The notes beneath the pieces are model-generated. The model was not told the origin of the DNA, made no database searches, and saw only the letters and a list, made by a program, of their open reading frames with translations. Below, piece by piece: positions 1-8,490 of a stretch of DNA of 64,000 bases (the stretch's first letter is position 1; every line of letters starts with the position of its first letter). Both the position numbers and the translations under genes were made by a program. This DNA comes from Prado023 sp963788325 (GTDB lineage: Bacteria; Actinomycetota; Actinomycetes; S36-B12; CAIYMF01): positions 506,243 to 570,242 of the forward strand of contig CAWBGJ010000015.1 in the NCBI GenBank assembly GCA_963788325.1. Reading direction: 5' to 3'.

Positions 1-1029
1 GCGCATGCCGTCGAACTTGGCCAGGTTGCTCGACGCCTCGCTGGGCAGGATCAGGTAGTAGGCGGCCAGCGCGTAGTCGAAGCTGGGGCACGAGACCTCG
101 ACGACCTCGGCACCCAACTTCTCGAGGATGGCGACTGCCTCGCTGAAGCGCTGGCGCACGCCCGCCTGGTAGCCCTCGCCGCCCAGTTCGGTGACCAGGC
201 CGATCCGCATGCCGCGAACGTCGGCACGCGTCGCTGCCGCCACCACGTCGGGCACGGGCTGCTGCAGGGATGTGGAGTCCCGAGGGTCGTGGCCGGCGAT
301 CACCGAGTGCAGCAGGGCCGCGTCGAGCACGGTGCGCGCGCAGGGCCCCGCCTGATCCAGCGAGGAGGCCAGTGCGACCAGGCCGTACCGGGAGACCGCC
401 CCGTAGGTCGGCTTGACCCCGACGGTGCCGGTGACGGCAGCCGGCTGGCGGATCGAGCCGCCGGTGTCGGTGCCGATCGCCAGGGGCGCCTCGAACGCGG
501 CCAGCGACGCCGCGCTGCCGCCGCCGGACCCTCCGGGGATCCGATCGAGGTCCCAGGGGTTGTGGGTCGGGCCGTACGCGGAGTGCTCCGTGGAGGAGCC
601 CATCGCGAACTCGTCCATGTTGGTCTTGCCGAGGATGACGATGCCGGCCGCGCGCAGGCGGGCGGTGACAGTCGCGTCGTAGGGCGGGCGCCAGCCCTCG
701 AGGATCCGCGACCCGCAGGTGGTGGGGATGTCCTTCATGGTCAGGACGTCCTTGAGGGCCAGCGGGACACCGGCCAGCCGACCCAGCGGCTCACCCGCGG
801 CACGGGCGGCGTCGATCGCGTCGGCCGTGGCCAACGCACCGTCGGTGTCCACGTGCAGGAACGCGTGGATGTCACCGTCCACGGCGGCAATCCGGTCCAG
901 GTGGGCTTGGGTCACCTCCCGGGCGGACACCAGGCCGTTGCCCAGCACGTCCGAGAGCTGCGCCGCGGTGAACCTGGTGAGGTCCGCACGGTCGGTGGCG
1001 GAGGTGTCCGCCGACGTGGGGCTGCTCAT
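1..1029 (-). CDS. gatA: Asp-tRNA(Asn)/Glu-tRNA(Gln) amidotransferase subunit A (3' end outside window)
   Basis: GatA is the glutaminase subunit of the GatCAB complex. It hydrolyses glutamine and passes ammonia to GatB, so that misacylated Glu-tRNA(Gln) or Asp-tRNA(Asn) becomes Gln- or Asn-tRNA. The first 343 residues are present; the C-terminal part runs off the left edge. The amidase-signature triad is visible: the Lys in LALKDV, the first Ser region GGSGGGSAASLAAF, and the nucleophile loop TDTGGSIRQPAA. The ATG at 1029 is chosen because its first bases overlap the TGA of gatC (ATGA), indicating translational coupling in the order gatC-gatA. gatB is expected downstream, beyond the edge. The amidase at 52.6 kb is a distant paralogue with a different context. 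Confidence 0.96.
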   Translation of the reverse strand, partial: MSSPTSADTSATDRADLTRFTAAQLSDVLGNGLVSAREVTQAHLDRIAAVDGDIHAFLHVDTDGALATADAIDAARAAGEPLGRLAGVPLALKDVLTMKDIPTTCGSRILEGWRPPYDATVTARLRAAGIVILGKTNMDEFAMGSSTEHSAYGPTHNPWDLDRIPGGSGGGSAASLAAFEAPLAIGTDTGGSIRQPAAVTGTVGVKPTYGAVSRYGLVALASSLDQAGPCARTVLDAALLHSVIAGHDPRDSTSLQQPVPDVVAAATRADVRGMRIGLVTELGGEGYQAGVRQRFSEAVAILEKLGAEVVEVSCPSFDYALAAYYLILPSEASSNLAKFDGMR

Positions 1030-1334
1030 TGCTCGTCCAGGATCCGGGGCACCCGGAAGCGCTCGTCCTCGGCGGCCGGCGCTCCGGAGAGGGCCTGTGC
1101 CTGGGCCAGGCTGGGCACCGGGAGGTCCTCGCGGAACACGTTCTCCAGGGGCATCGGGTGCGAGGTGGCGGGCACGTCGGGGGTGGCGACCTCGGTGACG
1201 CGGGCGACGGCGCCGAGGATGTTAGCCAGTTGCGTGCTGTAGTGGTCCAGTTCGTCCTCGGTGAGCGACAGCCGAGCCAGGCGGCCGAGGTGGGCCACCT
1301 GTTCGCGCGTGATCGCCGATGGGGTCTCAGGCAT
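1026..1334 (-). CDS. gatC: Asp-tRNA(Asn)/Glu-tRNA(Gln) amidotransferase subunit C
   Basis: Small subunit (102 residues, usual family size) that wraps around GatA and stabilises the GatCAB complex. Recognisable features are the N-terminal ITREQVAHLGRLARLSLTE helix, the central ILGAVARVTEVATPDVPATSHP stretch and the C-terminal FREDLPVPSLAQAQALSGAP loop, all typical of GatC. The start is the ATG at 1334; the open frame continues upstream, but that extension is low-complexity Gly/Pro/Arg-rich and lies in the spacer to ligA. It overlaps gatA by the ATGA arrangement. The 226-base gap to the end of ligA probably holds the promoter; I could not identify one with confidence. Confidence 0.94.
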   Translation of the reverse strand: MPETPSAITREQVAHLGRLARLSLTEDELDHYSTQLANILGAVARVTEVATPDVPATSHPMPLENVFREDLPVPSLAQAQALSGAPAAEDERFRVPRILDEQ

Positions 1335-1560
1335 GGGCCACATCCTAGGCGGGTCGCCCCGGCACCTCGACACACGCGAGGGGCCGGCCGCGCACGCGGC
1401 GGGCGGGCCGGCACCGGTCCCCCCGGGTGGTGCCGACCCGCCTCCAGCGCTCCCCCGCAGCGCGGTGCGCGTCCCCCGTGCGCGCAGGTCAGAACCTCCC
1501 ACGGGATCGGGGATCCGGCAACCAGTTGTCCACACGCGTGAGGTGGTTGCGTCCGACGGG

Positions 1561-3819
1561 CTACTCGCCCACCCGCGCAACGCCCATGGCCGCCTCCGGG
1601 CCCTGATCGAGCAGCACCGCGAAGCCGCCGGCGTCGAGGATGGGCCGGGCCAGGGCGACGGCCTTGTCCGCCTTGGATCCTGCGTTCTCCCCGACGACCA
1701 CGAAGTCGGTCTTCCTCGACACCGACGAGGCCACCTTGCCGCCCCGGGAGGTGACCGCCTGCGCGGCGCTGTCCCGCGTGAATCCCGGCAGCGAGCCGGT
1801 GATGACCACCGTCAGCCCGGCCAGCGTCCGCGGACCGGACTCGATCACCTCCTCGGCCATCCGCACCCCGGCCGCAGCCCACTTCGCCACGACCTCGCGG
1901 TGCCACTCGACGGCGAACCACTCCACGACGGCCTCGGCGATGATCGGACCGACCCCTTCGGTGGCGGCGAGTTCCTCGACAGCAGCTCGGTCGATGGGCG
2001 GTCGTGCTCCCGGGTGCGCCGGATCGGAAGCCCACTGCGGATCCGTGAGCGCGTGGAACTCGCGGGCCAGCGCCTGCGCCGCGGTCGGCCCGACGTGCCG
2101 GATCGACAGCGCCACCAGCACGCGCCACAGCGGCTGGGACTTGGCCTTCTCCAGTTGCGCGAGCAGCAGCTCGGCATTCGCGGTCAGCTGCGCTCCGACC
2201 TCGCCTGCCCTGGCCGCACGGGTGAAGAACGGCACCGTGCTCAGCGTGGCCGCGTCAAGAGCGAACAGGTCGCCCTCGTCGGCCACCACCCCGGACTCCA
2301 GCAACGCCACGCCGGCCTTCCAGCCCAGGCCCTCGATGTCGAACGCCCCCCGGCCGGACACGTGGAAGATCCGCTCGCGGAGCTGCGCAGGGCAGGAGCG
2401 GGTGTTCGGGCAGCGGATGTCGACATCGCCCTCCTTGGCCGGCGCCAGTGGCGTGCCGCACTCCGGGCAGTGCGTGGGCATCACGAACTTCCGCTCGGCG
2501 CCGGTGCGTTCCTCGACGACCGGGCCGATCACCTCAGGGATCACGTCCCCGGCCTTGCGCAGGAACACCAGATCGCCGATCAGCACGCCCTTGCGCCCCA
2601 CCTCCGAGGCGTTGTGCAGCGTGGCCATCTCCACGGTGGACCCAGCGACCTTCGCGGGCTCCATCACCGCGTACGGGGTGACCCGACCCGTGCGCCCGAC
2701 GTTCACGCGGATGTCGAGCAACCGCGTGCGCACCACCTCCGGCGGGTACTTGAACGCGATCGCCCACCGCGGCGCCCGTGACGTGGCCCCCAGCTGGGCC
2801 TGCAGGCCCAGGTCGTCGACCTTGACCACCACTCCGTCGATCTCGTGGGCCACGTCATGGCGGTGCTCGGCGTAGAACTCGACGAACTGCCGCACACCGG
2901 CCAGGTCAACGACCACCTTCGACCGCTCCGAGGTCGGCAGGCCCAACCCGGACAGCACCTCATAGCCGCGCGACTGGGTGTCGAGCGCCAACCCTGTACG
3001 GGCCCCCACCCCGTGCACGGTCAACCGCAACCGGCCCATATTCGCCCGCACCCTTTCCACCTCCGCGGCCTCCCGAGCCACCCGGGCCTGCGCGCGGGCA
3101 ATCACAGCCTCACCCGCGCCCCGCGCCTGGGCCGCCTCGAGAGCGCTCCGAGCAACAGCCAGTTCCTCCTCACGGCGGTCCACGCGCTGGCGCAAGGTGC
3201 CCGCCGCGGTGTTGCGCGGGTTGGCGAACGGCGAGCGACCCAGCGCCAACTGCTCGTCGTTGATCCGCTCGAAGTCCGCCACGGGGAAGAACACCTCGCC
3301 GCGCACCTCCACCAGCCCTGGGACCGCCGCACCCGCTGCCGGGGTCAGCCGCGCGGGGATCGCCGCAATGTAGCGGGCGTTGTGCGTGACGTCCTCGCCC
3401 ACCCGACCATCACCGCGGGTCGCCACCGACACCAAGCGTCCGTCGCGGTACACGATGTCCACGGCCAGGCCGTCGATCTTCAACTCGCACAGCACCGGCG
3501 GGAACTCCCCCACCTCCTTGACCACGCGCACCGCCCACGCGGACAGCTCCTCGTCGCTGAACGCGTTGTCCAAGGAGTACATGCGCTCCAGATGCTCGAC
3601 AGGGTCGAACATCTCCGCGCGGACGCCACCCACCGACGCCGTCGGCGACTTCGGCCCGGACAACTCCGGGTGCGCGGCCTCCAACGCCACCAACTGCGCG
3701 TACAGGGCGTCGTACTCGGCATCCGAGAGGGTCGGGGCATCACGCTCGTAGTAGGCCGACCGGGCCGCCTGCACCTGGGCCGCCACCTGCTCCCACTGGC
3801 CCCGCGGATCGCTGTTCAC
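1561..3819 (-). CDS. ligA: NAD-dependent DNA ligase LigA
   Basis: Seals nicks in replication and repair using NAD+. Domain order is visible: adenylation domain with the catalytic Lys114 in CELKIDG, OB fold, zinc finger with Cys451, Cys454, Cys470 and Cys476, helix-hairpin-helix repeats, and a C-terminal BRCT domain (about 670-740, starting LAGLTVVITGSLPGFT). The GTG at 3819 gives 752 residues, longer than the usual ~670. The excess is partly an Ala/Arg/Glu-rich, probably helical insertion at about 212-265, right after the NPRNTAAGTLRQ motif of the nucleotidyltransferase domain. Similar insertions occur in some actinobacteria, as I recall. The open frame extends 52 codons further upstream, but those are Arg/Gly-rich without ligase similarity. 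Confidence 0.95.
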   Translation of the reverse strand: MNSDPRGQWEQVAAQVQAARSAYYERDAPTLSDAEYDALYAQLVALEAAHPELSGPKSPTASVGGVRAEMFDPVEHLERMYSLDNAFSDEELSAWAVRVVKEVGEFPPVLCELKIDGLAVDIVYRDGRLVSVATRGDGRVGEDVTHNARYIAAIPARLTPAAGAAVPGLVEVRGEVFFPVADFERINDEQLALGRSPFANPRNTAAGTLRQRVDRREEELAVARSALEAAQARGAGEAVIARAQARVAREAAEVERVRANMGRLRLTVHGVGARTGLALDTQSRGYEVLSGLGLPTSERSKVVVDLAGVRQFVEFYAEHRHDVAHEIDGVVVKVDDLGLQAQLGATSRAPRWAIAFKYPPEVVRTRLLDIRVNVGRTGRVTPYAVMEPAKVAGSTVEMATLHNASEVGRKGVLIGDLVFLRKAGDVIPEVIGPVVEERTGAERKFVMPTHCPECGTPLAPAKEGDVDIRCPNTRSCPAQLRERIFHVSGRGAFDIEGLGWKAGVALLESGVVADEGDLFALDAATLSTVPFFTRAARAGEVGAQLTANAELLLAQLEKAKSQPLWRVLVALSIRHVGPTAAQALAREFHALTDPQWASDPAHPGARPPIDRAAVEELAATEGVGPIIAEAVVEWFAVEWHREVVAKWAAAGVRMAEEVIESGPRTLAGLTVVITGSLPGFTRDSAAQAVTSRGGKVASSVSRKTDFVVVGENAGSKADKAVALARPILDAGGFAVLLDQGPEAAMGVARVGE

Positions 3820-4081
3820 GCAGCGCAATGTACCGGCGCGCCCTGACATCGGTCGGTGTCGTGCGCACCGCCGGCCCACCGTGACGCCCGGGACGGCCGA
3901 CGACCCGGGCCGGCATCGGGCGCGCAGACCCTGCGCGCTCGCCAACCTGGAGCCCCGTTGCCCCACATGGAGCATCTGGGTGCCAGATTGATCAGACGCA
4001 GCCGATCGGGCACCGACGAGTGGGGCGCGGGGCCGTCTGCCACGTCCGGACCCGGCCGTCCGGGCGGGTCGACCGGGCGGA

Positions 4082-5128
4082 TCAGTCGCTGGACTCGAGC
4101 ATCCGGGCGGCCCCGCGCAGCAACCCGCCCACCTGCCCGGACCAGTCGGGTGAGGCGCCGGCCAGACCGCACGCCGGGCTCAGCCAGGTCCGCGCGCCCA
4201 CGTCAGCGATGCCGAAGCCGATCCGGCTCCACAGCTCGGCCACCGTCCGCGCCAGGGACTCGGGCATCGCCCGTGCCACGCCCGGCGCCGGATCGGTCGA
4301 CGGCAGGACCCCGAGCACCACGAGGCCACCTCGGTCCCACCACTGGCCCAACGACTCGTCGGCAGCGGACCCCACGCCAGCGAGGTCCACGGACACGCCG
4401 CTGAACCCGGACCCGCCGAACAGGTCGAAGGGCACGCGCCGCGCACAGCAGTGCCCCACCACCTGATCCGCCCCGGCGGCACTGGCGGCGGCGGTCACTT
4501 CAGCCAGACGCAAGGACAGTTCCGGCGCCTCGGGAATCCGCAGCGCGCCACGCCCGCTCGGAGTCCGCAGGCGTCCCGCCAGCACGAGGGGCAGCGTCGG
4601 TTCATCCACCTGGACGACAACCTGCGCGCCGGGCACCCTGCGCTGCATCGCCGCCACATGGGTGGCCAGCGACTCGGCCAGCGCGGTGGCCAGGTCCGCG
4701 CAGGCGCCGGCATCGGCCAGCACCCGGGTACCGCGCGTCGACTCGAGTCCCGCGGCCAGGGTCCACGGCCCCGCGACCTGCACCTTGACCAGTCCCCGGA
4801 ACCCGATCAATTGCTCCTCGAGGCGATCGGCGTCCTCGGACAGCCATCCGACAGCCCTGCGCATCTGGCGACCCGGCTCACCACCGGTCCGGCCGCCGAC
4901 GAGCCGCCAGCCCGACGGGGTGGTCTCAGCGGCGAAGTCGCCGGTCACTTCAGCGAGCAGGCCCAGTGTGCGGCCCAGCGTGTCAGCGCCTGCTCCCCGG
5001 GCGGGCAACTCGGCCACGTATGGGATGGCGAACTCGCCGACGACGATCCGGGCCGCCTCGGCCGAGTCCGTGCCCGGCATCGAACCGACACCCGTGGTCT
5101 GGATTGTGGGCGGCTCGGAGGTCTGCAT
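4082..5128 (-). CDS. MetE-like cobalamin-independent methionine synthase family protein
   Basis: A 348-residue protein resembling only the C-terminal, zinc-binding half of cobalamin-independent methionine synthase. Candidate zinc ligands are His and Cys in VVGHCCARRVPF and the Cys in LSPACGLAG; the substrate-side motif VDEPTLP is also present, and the N-terminus has the TTGVGSMPG motif common in this family. Such short MetE-like proteins are often found near ligA and mnmA in actinobacteria. Their methyl donor and acceptor are not settled, so I do not call it metE. The start is the ATG at 5128; the longer open frame upstream overlaps the divergent gene's promoter region. A 262-base gap to ligA shows no gene. 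Confidence 0.8.
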   Translation of the reverse strand: MQTSEPPTIQTTGVGSMPGTDSAEAARIVVGEFAIPYVAELPARGAGADTLGRTLGLLAEVTGDFAAETTPSGWRLVGGRTGGEPGRQMRRAVGWLSEDADRLEEQLIGFRGLVKVQVAGPWTLAAGLESTRGTRVLADAGACADLATALAESLATHVAAMQRRVPGAQVVVQVDEPTLPLVLAGRLRTPSGRGALRIPEAPELSLRLAEVTAAASAAGADQVVGHCCARRVPFDLFGGSGFSGVSVDLAGVGSAADESLGQWWDRGGLVVLGVLPSTDPAPGVARAMPESLARTVAELWSRIGFGIADVGARTWLSPACGLAGASPDWSGQVGGLLRGAARMLESSD

Positions 5129-5302
5129 GCACCCATTCTGGTCGCCCAGACGACGGCACCTGACCACCGCGCGGCACCAGCGCTCCGCGAGACGGTGTCC
5201 AGAGCGGGCGGATGCGGCCACTGCGTGGCTCGACTCGGCCGTATTCGGCCGGATCGAGCCCAAGATCAGGAACCATCCGCGTCGGGCTGGGAGGATGCGC
5301 CC

Positions 5303-6289
5303 ATGGAGACCGTGCGCATGGCCGTCGTCGGCACCAACTGGATCACCGGCGCGCTCATCGACGCCGGGAGGACCGTCGAAGGATTCGAGGTGGTGGCGGT
5401 CTGCTCCCGCTCGGCGAGCACCGGGGGGGCGTTCGCCGACCAGTACGGGATCGGCCGCGTGCACACCTCGATCGAGGACCTGGCCGCCGACCCCGACGTG
5501 GACGCGGCCTACCTGGGCAGCCCCAACTCGCTGCACGCGCTACAGGCGATCAGGCTCCTCGAGGCAGGCAAGCACGTGCTGGCCGAGAAGCCCCTGGCCG
5601 CCTGCGCAGCCCAGGTCGAGGCGATGGCCGCGGCGGCCCAGGCAGCGGATCGGGTCCTGATGGAGGCCTACACCTCACCGTGGGAACCCAACGTGCAGGC
5701 GATCCACGAGGCGGTTGCCCGGGTGGGCACGCTGCGCCGCGTCGTGTTCACCAAGGACCAGTACTCCTCGCGCTACGACCGGTTCAAGGCCGGCGAGCTG
5801 CCCAACGCGTTCAACCCCGAGTTCGCCGCCGGCTCCCTGATGGACCTCGGCTTCTACGAGATCGCCCTCGCCCTGCACCTGTTCGGTCCCCCCACCTCGG
5901 TGGCCGCCACCGGCACACTGCTGCCCAGCGGGGTCGACGGCCAGGGCACGGTCGTGCTCGGCTATGGCGACTTCGAGGTGATGGGCCTGCACTCGAAGAT
6001 CGCCCCCGGCGGGGTCGGCTCCCAGATCGCCGGTGAGGACGGGGTGCTGCTCTTCGACGACTGCAGCGTCCCCACACTGGTGACCTTCACCCCGCGCGGT
6101 GGCCAGGTCGAGGACCTGTCCCGTGAGCAGTCGGTGCACCACATGCGCTACGAGGTGGCTGAGTTCCTCGCCTGCGTGCGGGACCACCGCGGGTCCCAGG
6201 TCTGGCCGGTCGAGAACTCACTGGCCGTGGCCCGCCTTCTTGACCAGGCGCGCGGCCAGGTCGGGGTGCGCTTCCCCTCGGACGCCTGA
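5303..6289 (+). CDS. Gfo/Idh/MocA family NAD(P)-dependent oxidoreductase
   Basis: A 328-residue oxidoreductase of the glucose-fructose oxidoreductase / inositol dehydrogenase family. The N-terminal Rossmann fold begins VRMAVVGTNWITGALIDAG and includes the family motif GKHVLAEKPLA, whose Lys contributes to catalysis; the C-terminal half is the alpha/beta substrate domain (MDLGFYEIALALHLFG). The substrate is probably a sugar, inositol or a trans-dihydrodiol, but the sequence does not decide. The ATG at 5303 has a GGGAGG-type ribosome site just upstream. It is the only plus-strand gene in the first 9.7 kb and sits between conserved minus-strand blocks, so it looks like an insertion into that neighbourhood. 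Confidence 0.88.
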   Translation: METVRMAVVGTNWITGALIDAGRTVEGFEVVAVCSRSASTGGAFADQYGIGRVHTSIEDLAADPDVDAAYLGSPNSLHALQAIRLLEAGKHVLAEKPLAACAAQVEAMAAAAQAADRVLMEAYTSPWEPNVQAIHEAVARVGTLRRVVFTKDQYSSRYDRFKAGELPNAFNPEFAAGSLMDLGFYEIALALHLFGPPTSVAATGTLLPSGVDGQGTVVLGYGDFEVMGLHSKIAPGGVGSQIAGEDGVLLFDDCSVPTLVTFTPRGGQVEDLSREQSVHHMRYEVAEFLACVRDHRGSQVWPVENSLAVARLLDQARGQVGVRFPSDA

Positions 6290-6315
6290 CGGTCGCTCGA
6301 CGACGGCGTGGCGGC

Positions 6316-6621
6316 TCAGCCCCATCCCAGCGCCCGGAGCAGCGCGGCGGTGGCGGCTGCGGACAGCACGACGACCAGGAACGGAGCACGCAGCAGCAGC
6401 GCGATGACCGCCACCGCTACCCCCGCGGCCCGCGCATCGATCGTGAACCCGTCGACCCCCCAGAACGTCTGGATGCTCAGCAGTGCCGCGAGCAGCGCGA
6501 TCGGCAGCATCGCGGCAGCGCGGCGGACCAGGGGACGCTCGAGCAGCGCCTCGGGCAGCAGGTGCCCGGCCCACTTCGTGAGGAAGGCCGCGAGGGAGGC
6601 GATCAGGACGCCGAGCCACAT
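6316..6621 (-). CDS. azlD: AzlD-type branched-chain amino acid exporter small subunit
   Basis: A 101-residue membrane protein with four hydrophobic segments (starting MWLGVLIASLAAFLTKWAG, ending ATAALLRALGWG), the usual size and layout of AzlD. It is the partner of AzlC in the LIV-E type two-component permease that exports leucine, isoleucine, valine and some analogues. The ATG at 6621 shares its first base with the azlC stop (TGATG), so translation is coupled. The partner gene, the length and the hydrophobic profile together make the call; no catalytic motif exists to check. Confidence 0.88.
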   Translation of the reverse strand: MWLGVLIASLAAFLTKWAGHLLPEALLERPLVRRAAAMLPIALLAALLSIQTFWGVDGFTIDARAAGVAVAVIALLLRAPFLVVVLSAAATAALLRALGWG

Positions 6622-7406
6622 CAGTCGGCCCTGCCCACCGGTGCCGAGGCGCCGGGTCGCACCCTGGTGAGCCAGAGCGCGCCGCCTACCGCCAGCCCGG
6701 CCCCGGCCAGCACCGGGATTCCGGGGCTCAGGATCGGCGCCAGCGCCAAGGCCAGGACGCCGCTCACGACCGCCAGGGCCCACATTCGGCGATCGACCAA
6801 CCGCGGCCACATCAGCGCGAGGAAGCCCGCCGGGATCGCTGCGTCCAGACCCAGCACCTTCGGGTCGCTCAAGGAGGCCGCACCCAGCGCGCCCAGCAGC
6901 GTGCCCAAGTTCCAGAGCACGAACACCGACCAGCCAGTGGCCCAGAACGCCCGCCGCGAGGCCTCGCGGTCGGGCTCGTAGGCCATCGCCATCGCCGTCG
7001 ACTCGTCAATCGTGAAGTGCGCGGCCCCGAGCCTGCGCCATCCGGTCAGGCGTTCGCCGGCACCGTCGCGCGCGGTGAGCACAGTCCCCAGATGCAGCCC
7101 ATACAGGCCGTTGCGCACCCCGAGCAGCCAGGAGGTGAGCACGGCGGCCAGCACACCGCCGCCGGCCGCCACTACGCCGACGAAGGCGAACTGGGACGCC
7201 CCGGTGAACATCAGCGCCGACAGCGCCTGGGCCTGGGCGACGCTGAGCCCAGCCGTCACACTGATCGCGCCGAAGCTGATCGCGTAGGCCCCCACAGCGA
7301 TCCCGATGGACAGGGCCCGGGTCGGAATCCCAGCCGGATCGGGGCCCGTGTCAGCGGGAAGTGGTCCCCCCGAATCGACTGCGTCCGGGACCTGCCCAGC
7401 GCTCAC
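6621..7406 (-). CDS. azlC: AzlC family branched-chain amino acid exporter large subunit
   Basis: A 261-residue inner-membrane protein with a hydrophilic Pro/Asp-rich N-terminus of about 25 residues, then several transmembrane segments. Family landmarks are ISFGAISVTAGLS, the motif ALMFTGASQFAFVGV near residue 65, and LLGVRNGLYGLHL. It works with AzlD in export of branched-chain amino acids. The GTG at 7406 overlaps the TGA of mnmA (GTGA), so azlC and azlD are translationally coupled to a tRNA thiolation gene, with no space for an independent promoter. Confidence 0.9.
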   Translation of the reverse strand: MSAGQVPDAVDSGGPLPADTGPDPAGIPTRALSIGIAVGAYAISFGAISVTAGLSVAQAQALSALMFTGASQFAFVGVVAAGGGVLAAVLTSWLLGVRNGLYGLHLGTVLTARDGAGERLTGWRRLGAAHFTIDESTAMAMAYEPDREASRRAFWATGWSVFVLWNLGTLLGALGAASLSDPKVLGLDAAIPAGFLALMWPRLVDRRMWALAVVSGVLALALAPILSPGIPVLAGAGLAVGGALWLTRVRPGASAPVGRAD

Positions 7407-8485
7407 TGGTCGGCGCGCGTGATGGTCCCCGACCCGACCACGCGCGTGCCGTCATAGAGGACCGCAGCCTGTCCGGCGGCGATGCCGCGGATCGGCGCAT
7501 CGAGGTCGGCGACGAACCCGGCGGGGGTCACGTGCACCGTGGCGGGCACCTCCTCGCCGTGGGCGCGCACCTGCACGCCGAGCCGGGCTCCATCGATCGG
7601 CGCCCCCCCCGGCCCGCACCAGCGCGGCCGGGTCGCCGTGATCCGGTGCACGTCGAGGCGCTCCCCCGGGCCGACCGACACGCGCCGGGCGCTGATGTCG
7701 ACGTCCACGACGTAGCGCCGGGCACCGTCCGGGGCGGGTCGGCCCAGAGCGACCCCGCGGCGCTGGCCCACGGTGAAGGCGTAGGCCCCGGCATGGGCGC
7801 CGAGCACCTCGCCGGTCTCGGCATCCACCACCTCGCCGGGTGCCTCGCCCAGCCGGTCACGCAGGAACCCGGCGGTATCACCACTGGGGATGAAGCAGAC
7901 GTCGTGGCTGTCGGGCTTGGCAGCGACCGCGAGTCCAAGCGCGGCGGCCTCGGCGCGCACCAGGGTCTTGGTCGAGTCGCCCAGGGGGAACACGCAGCCC
8001 GCCAGCTGACCCGCGTCCAGGACGCCGAGCACGTAGGACTGGTCCTTGCCCGGGTCCGGCGCCCGATGCAGCTCGCGACCCTGGGGCCCCTCGACGAGTC
8101 TCGCGTAGTGCCCGGTGGCCACGGCGTCGAACCCGAGGGCCAGTGCTCGGTCCAGCACGGCAGCGAACTTGATCCGCTCGTTGCAGCGCAGGCACGGGTT
8201 CGGCGTGCGGCCGGCCGCGTACTCGGCAAGGAAGTCCTCGACCACCTCCGCGGTGAACTCCGCAGACATGTCCCACACGTAGAACGGGATCTCCAGCAGG
8301 TCGGCAGCACGCCACGCGTCGCGGGAGTCCTCGAGGGTGCAGCACCCGCGCGCACCGGACCGCTGCGACTCGCGGGTGCGCGACAGGGCGAGGTGCACCC
8401 CGGTCACCTCATGGCCCGCGGCGACCATCCGGGCCGCGGCGACTGCTGAGTCGACACCGCCGGACATGGCGGCCAGCACGCGCAT
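7403..8485 (-). CDS. mnmA: tRNA-specific 2-thiouridylase MnmA
   Basis: Installs sulfur at position 2 of wobble uridine-34 in tRNAs for Lys, Glu and Gln. The 360-residue protein has the PP-loop SGGVDSAV near the N-terminus, the first active Cys in NPCLRCN, and the second in HDVCFIPSG, with the C-terminal beta-barrel domains (GQRRGVALGR onward). The ATG at 8485 follows the upstream cysteine desulfurase stop by five bases, so the sulfur donor and thiolase are made from one message, which is the common actinobacterial arrangement. The stop overlaps azlC. Confidence 0.96.
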   Translation of the reverse strand: MRVLAAMSGGVDSAVAAARMVAAGHEVTGVHLALSRTRESQRSGARGCCTLEDSRDAWRAADLLEIPFYVWDMSAEFTAEVVEDFLAEYAAGRTPNPCLRCNERIKFAAVLDRALALGFDAVATGHYARLVEGPQGRELHRAPDPGKDQSYVLGVLDAGQLAGCVFPLGDSTKTLVRAEAAALGLAVAAKPDSHDVCFIPSGDTAGFLRDRLGEAPGEVVDAETGEVLGAHAGAYAFTVGQRRGVALGRPAPDGARRYVVDVDISARRVSVGPGERLDVHRITATRPRWCGPGGAPIDGARLGVQVRAHGEEVPATVHVTPAGFVADLDAPIRGIAAGQAAVLYDGTRVVGSGTITRADQ

Positions 8486-8490
8486 CGGCC

